Program-made: the position numbers and the translations under genes
Assembly: GCA_002478045.1 (NCBI GenBank)
Contig: DLLT01000020.1
Span: forward strand, 1-53,850
DNA length: 53,850 nt
Direction of reading: 5' to 3'
Origin: Porphyromonadaceae bacterium UBA7555
GTDB lineage: Bacteria; Bacteroidota; Bacteroidia; Bacteroidales; Muribaculaceae
Shown: piece by piece, positions 50,662 to 53,850 of the stretch
Layout of the letters: each line of letters begins with the position of its first letter
Position numbering within the stretch: position 1 is the stretch's first letter
Notes under the pieces: model-generated
What the model was told of the DNA's origin: nothing
Seen by the model: the letters and a program-made list of their open reading frames with translations, nothing else
Databases searched by the model: none

Positions 50662-52169
50662 TTGCGCGTTATATTATATTAGCATTATCTTTGGCTGCTC
50701 TTGCAATCGGGCCGACAGATGCGTTCGCTGCATCTGTTGAGGTAATTGCGACATCACCTGACACCACAGACGCAGGCGTACGTGCCAACCCCATATTAGG
50801 CGAAGACCGCGAGTCCGGCTCGGAATCACATCGATATTCATTTATCCACTACAACGCCAATCGGATATGTCTCAACGGCGCCGACTGGTCGGGACTACGG
50901 CACATCCTGAAAGACGCAGCCGCCGGGCACGGCACCCTTGACATCGTACACATCGGCGACTCGCACATACAGGCCGAAGGCAATACCTCACGCGTACGAC
51001 GCCATCTCCAACGCCGATACGGTAGCGCCGGTCGCGGACTAATCACCCCATTTCGCCTCGCCGGGACCAACCAACCCACCGACTACCGCATCACATCATC
51101 GACATCTTTCGCCTCAGCCAAACTTATGCGCACGCCGTGGCATACGTCTATGGGGTTTACGGGCATATCCCTGGCAATGCCCGGATCTGCAGTATCTTTC
51201 AATATTTCAAATGCCCAACGATTTGAACAAATCGTGGTATATGGTCGCGGACACATTTCTGTTACGGCAGTCACGGCAGGTTCAACGGAGATCGCTTTTG
51301 ACCAGATCGAAGTCAATAATGCCACACTCGTAGTACTCGGTCATGCCGTATCGGCATGTACAATCACTATCGATGCTCCGGGAGGCAACATTTACGGATT
51401 CGAGCTGCGACACAACGACCACGGCATCCGATACCACGCAATAGGCAACAACGGAGCCACCTTCTCCCAATACAATAGTATCGGCGAATTTGGTGCCTCG
51501 CTGCGACAGCTTGCCCCGGACCTGGTTATCATAAGCTTGGGTACAAACGAAGCATTCGGAAAGATATCGGACGAGGCATTCATGCGACAAATAGATGCCC
51601 TTGTATCAGACATACGTACACACAATCCAGACGTACATATTTTACTGACAACTCCGTCCGAATGTCAGCGCAGCGTATACACAACCGTGCGCAAACGCCG
51701 CAAACGTCGCAGACGCGTCAGGGTAAAACGCGTACGGTCCTTCGCTGTCAATAGTAATATCGCTCGGCTACGCTCGGCCATACTCCGATACGGCGAGCAA
51801 CACCATATAGCAACGTGGGACTGGTACGATGTCGCCGGTGGCAAAGGCTCCTCTACACCTTGGCTGTCTGCGCACCTGCTCGGAGGCGACCGCATCCACC
51901 GCACTTGGGCCGGATACCACCTCGAAGGCGACCTGCTGGCCGATGCACTGGACGCAGCTCTCAGCGGCAAGGCCATTATCAATGTTCCGGCATCATCTAC
52001 AGCCGCCGAAGCTCGGGACTATAACACCCACTCGACAGCCGATAAGCCATCAACCTCGGCTAAAAACCACACCTCCACAGTCAAAAAATCACGCTCCTCA
52101 AAGAAAAAATATAAGAGCGCTAAATCCTCCAAGAAACGAAAAAAAGGAAGGCGCAGACGCCGTCGCTGA
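50658..52169 (+). CDS. Exported SGNH hydrolase-family protein with basic tail
   Basis: A 503-residue secreted protein. The signal peptide covers residues ~1-25. The SGNH motifs are VHIGDSHIQAEG (S102), SLGTNEAFG and the late GGDRIHRTWAGYH with the Asp/His pair. The last ~45 residues are very rich in Ser, Lys and Arg (KKSRSSKKKYKSAKSSKKRK), which could bind acidic glycans. It overlaps the previous SGNH gene by 4 bp and precedes the MBOAT gene by 35 bp. Confidence 0.87.
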   Translation: MIARYIILALSLAALAIGPTDAFAASVEVIATSPDTTDAGVRANPILGEDRESGSESHRYSFIHYNANRICLNGADWSGLRHILKDAAAGHGTLDIVHIGDSHIQAEGNTSRVRRHLQRRYGSAGRGLITPFRLAGTNQPTDYRITSSTSFASAKLMRTPWHTSMGFTGISLAMPGSAVSFNISNAQRFEQIVVYGRGHISVTAVTAGSTEIAFDQIEVNNATLVVLGHAVSACTITIDAPGGNIYGFELRHNDHGIRYHAIGNNGATFSQYNSIGEFGASLRQLAPDLVIISLGTNEAFGKISDEAFMRQIDALVSDIRTHNPDVHILLTTPSECQRSVYTTVRKRRKRRRRVRVKRVRSFAVNSNIARLRSAILRYGEQHHIATWDWYDVAGGKGSSTPWLSAHLLGGDRIHRTWAGYHLEGDLLADALDAALSGKAIINVPASSTAAEARDYNTHSTADKPSTSAKNHTSTVKKSRSSKKKYKSAKSSKKRKKGRRRRRR

Positions 52170-52204
52170 CACTACGACCTCGCAGCCTTTCCACGAATTA
52201 GACA

Positions 52205-53698
52205 ATGAACAATATAGCCCAATCGATAGACACTGACGCCCTGACAAGCGCACTGCTGTACGACAGCCACAACCCGCTGTTGTTCAACACCTGCGCTTTT
52301 ATGCTCATTTTCCTACTATTCCTTGCCATATACCGTATGATGCGCCGTCACCATACGGCCAAGATGGTGTTTGTCATACTCTTTTCGCTGTACTTCTATT
52401 ACAAGAACAGCGCCGAATGCTGCTTCATCCTTATGGGTGTATGTGTAAGCGATTATCTTCTCGGACGATGGATGGGATGCGCAGCCAAAATATGGGTCAG
52501 ACGCTCGATTGTCGCCATTAATGTGATCGTAAACGTTGGCATGCTTGTGTATTTCAAGTACTTCAACCTGCTATACGAAACATTCGCAAACATTACAGGC
52601 GCACATTTTGACGCGCTCGATATCATACTACCCGCCGGCATATCCTTCTTCACATTTAGATCCATATCATACATCGTGGATATTTACCGCGGCAAGATGA
52701 CTCCGGTACGCAACTTTCTCGAATACGCATTCTTCCTCACATTCTTCCCACCACTTCTTGCCGGCCCCGTAGTACGCGCACGCGACCTCATACCCCAAAT
52801 ACAAGCACGTGCCGAAGCCACACGCGCTATGATTGGCGAAGGATTCTTCCTCATCATGACAGGCCTCATCAAAAAAGTCATCATCGCAGACTACATCAGC
52901 GGCAACTTCGTAGACCGAATATTCGAAAATCCGTCACTATACTCCGGCATAGAAAACGTATTCGGATCCATCGGATTTACGCTCCAACTATACTGCGACT
53001 TTTCGGGATACAGCGACATGGCAATAGGCATTGCCCTCCTTCTGGGATACCGCTTCAAAGACAACTTTAACTCTCCCTTCAAGTCCCAAAGCCCCACCGA
53101 ATTTTGGCACAGATGGCACATATCGCTCTCCACATGGCTACGCGACTACATATACATACCACTGGGCGGTAACAGATGCGGCCAAATACGTATGTACACC
53201 AACCTCATGCTCACCATGGTCATCGGAGGCCTATGGCACGGCGCATCATGGATGTACCTTATTTGGGGAGCATACCACGGCGCAATGCTTGCTATACACA
53301 AGATGCTGCGCAAATTATGGCACACGCCGCAATGGCTCAAAGGCTCCATGCCCGCCATTGCCTTCAATATCGCACTTACCTTCACACTCATCGTAATCGG
53401 CTTTGCCGTATTCCGCGCCCCCTCAATGGAAACTCTTGGCGACATGCTTACACAGATTACCGAAAGTATGCATTGGGATATGCTACCGCAGATAGTCTCC
53501 GCCTATCCACTGGTATTTGTAGCCATCATTACAGGCTTGCTGCTTCACATGAGCCCCCACACATGGACACTACGACTACAGCACATATACACCGCCTGTC
53601 CCGCCATATTGCAAGCCATCATCCTTGCCCTAGTCATCTTTGCCGTCATCCAGACACGCTCCGCCGACCTCGTCCCCTTTGTCTACCTCCAATATTAA
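52205..53698 (+). CDS. MBOAT-family O-acyltransferase (AlgI/DltB-like)
   Basis: A 497-residue integral membrane protein with about ten hydrophobic helices. ISFFTFRSISYIVDIYRG, FFPPLLAGPVVRA and EFWHRWHISLSTWLRDYIYI are signatures of the AlgI/DltB group, and GGLWHGASW holds the catalytic histidine (H345). It moves an acyl group, usually acetyl, across the membrane to an exported polysaccharide, normally with an SGNH partner as here. It is last of the visible operon. Confidence 0.93.
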   Translation: MNNIAQSIDTDALTSALLYDSHNPLLFNTCAFMLIFLLFLAIYRMMRRHHTAKMVFVILFSLYFYYKNSAECCFILMGVCVSDYLLGRWMGCAAKIWVRRSIVAINVIVNVGMLVYFKYFNLLYETFANITGAHFDALDIILPAGISFFTFRSISYIVDIYRGKMTPVRNFLEYAFFLTFFPPLLAGPVVRARDLIPQIQARAEATRAMIGEGFFLIMTGLIKKVIIADYISGNFVDRIFENPSLYSGIENVFGSIGFTLQLYCDFSGYSDMAIGIALLLGYRFKDNFNSPFKSQSPTEFWHRWHISLSTWLRDYIYIPLGGNRCGQIRMYTNLMLTMVIGGLWHGASWMYLIWGAYHGAMLAIHKMLRKLWHTPQWLKGSMPAIAFNIALTFTLIVIGFAVFRAPSMETLGDMLTQITESMHWDMLPQIVSAYPLVFVAIITGLLLHMSPHTWTLRLQHIYTACPAILQAIILALVIFAVIQTRSADLVPFVYLQY

Positions 53699-53850
53699 CC
53701 CGATCAATACACCACACTCCTCCCCTCCCCACTGACAGCACAAAGCCCTCCACACTCGATAATACCGGCTATCCAAACAACACAGCACTCTCCTTCTCTT
53801 GACTGTATTACTCTCATTATTCTAATTATTTGGCGTATAGGTCAAAACGG
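53699..53850. other. Intergenic end of window
   Basis: About 150 bp after the MBOAT gene with C-rich then AT-rich sequence; no gene, hairpin or promoter is evident before the window ends. Confidence 0.5.

Noticed and set aside
1..53850. CRISPR array, rRNA or prophage
   Set aside because: No regularly spaced repeat-spacer pattern, no rRNA segments and no phage structural genes were found.

Overview
The window reads as chromosome of a gut-type Bacteroidales bacterium, most likely of the Muribaculaceae or a near relative. The evidence is the promoter style (TTTG, about 20 nt, TAnnTTTG), the absence of Shine-Dalgarno sites, DUF4493/PCMD lipoproteins, DUF4924, the small protein DUF4295 behind rpmB-rpmG, a folP-dacA pair and a complete menaquinone branch. 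The family-level placement is inference; no rRNA is present to settle it.

Layout. 1-5.7 kb: a DUF695 protein, DUF4924, the rpmB-rpmG-DUF4295 ribosomal operon, groES-groEL, and a carboxymuconolactone-decarboxylase-like protein that loses its expected cupin end against a tRNA-Pro gene. 6.1-8.9 kb: a compact defence cassette (Mrr-type nuclease, GIY-YIG protein, YoeB-type toxin-antitoxin) bracketed by a perfect 49-bp direct repeat. Each repeat copy carries a whole promoter, one now driving the cassette and the other driving ilvE. 9-20.2 kb: ilvE, an HD-domain protein, folP-dacA and typA on the minus strand, then menD-menB-menC-menE and an AraC-type regulator broken by two in-frame TAA codons. 20.3-27.6 kb: three DUF4493-type surface lipoproteins in one operon and a Crp/Fnr regulator. 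28.2-33.8 kb: pyruvate phosphate dikinase, a PfkB sugar kinase, and an esterase/DUF2284 pair. 34-36.1 kb: an unrecognised coiled-coil protein coupled to a frameshifted N-formylglutamate amidohydrolase. 36.3-43.2 kb: rplU-rpmA, a glycosyltransferase, folB-rnr and gyrB, with an SRP-RNA-like hairpin at the 3' end of gyrB. 43.5-53.7 kb: a one-piece MalY/PatB-DapF fusion, then ftsY-rimO-menF followed by two SGNH hydrolase-like proteins and an MBOAT acyltransferase.

How it fits together. Most of the window is housekeeping: translation, chaperones, folate, menaquinone, branched-chain amino acids and lysine/peptidoglycan precursor. Menaquinone genes are split, with menF 29 kb from menDBCE and translationally coupled to rimO. 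The SGNH-SGNH-MBOAT block looks like a surface-glycan O-acylation module. The accessory and decaying parts are the promoter-duplicating defence cassette, the truncated gene at the tRNA, the broken AraC gene and the 34-36 kb operon. The most novel items are the promoter-duplicating cassette, the aminotransferase-DapF fusion, the unknown/N-formylglutamate-amidohydrolase operon, and two good sigma-54-type promoter matches ahead of groES and DUF4924.
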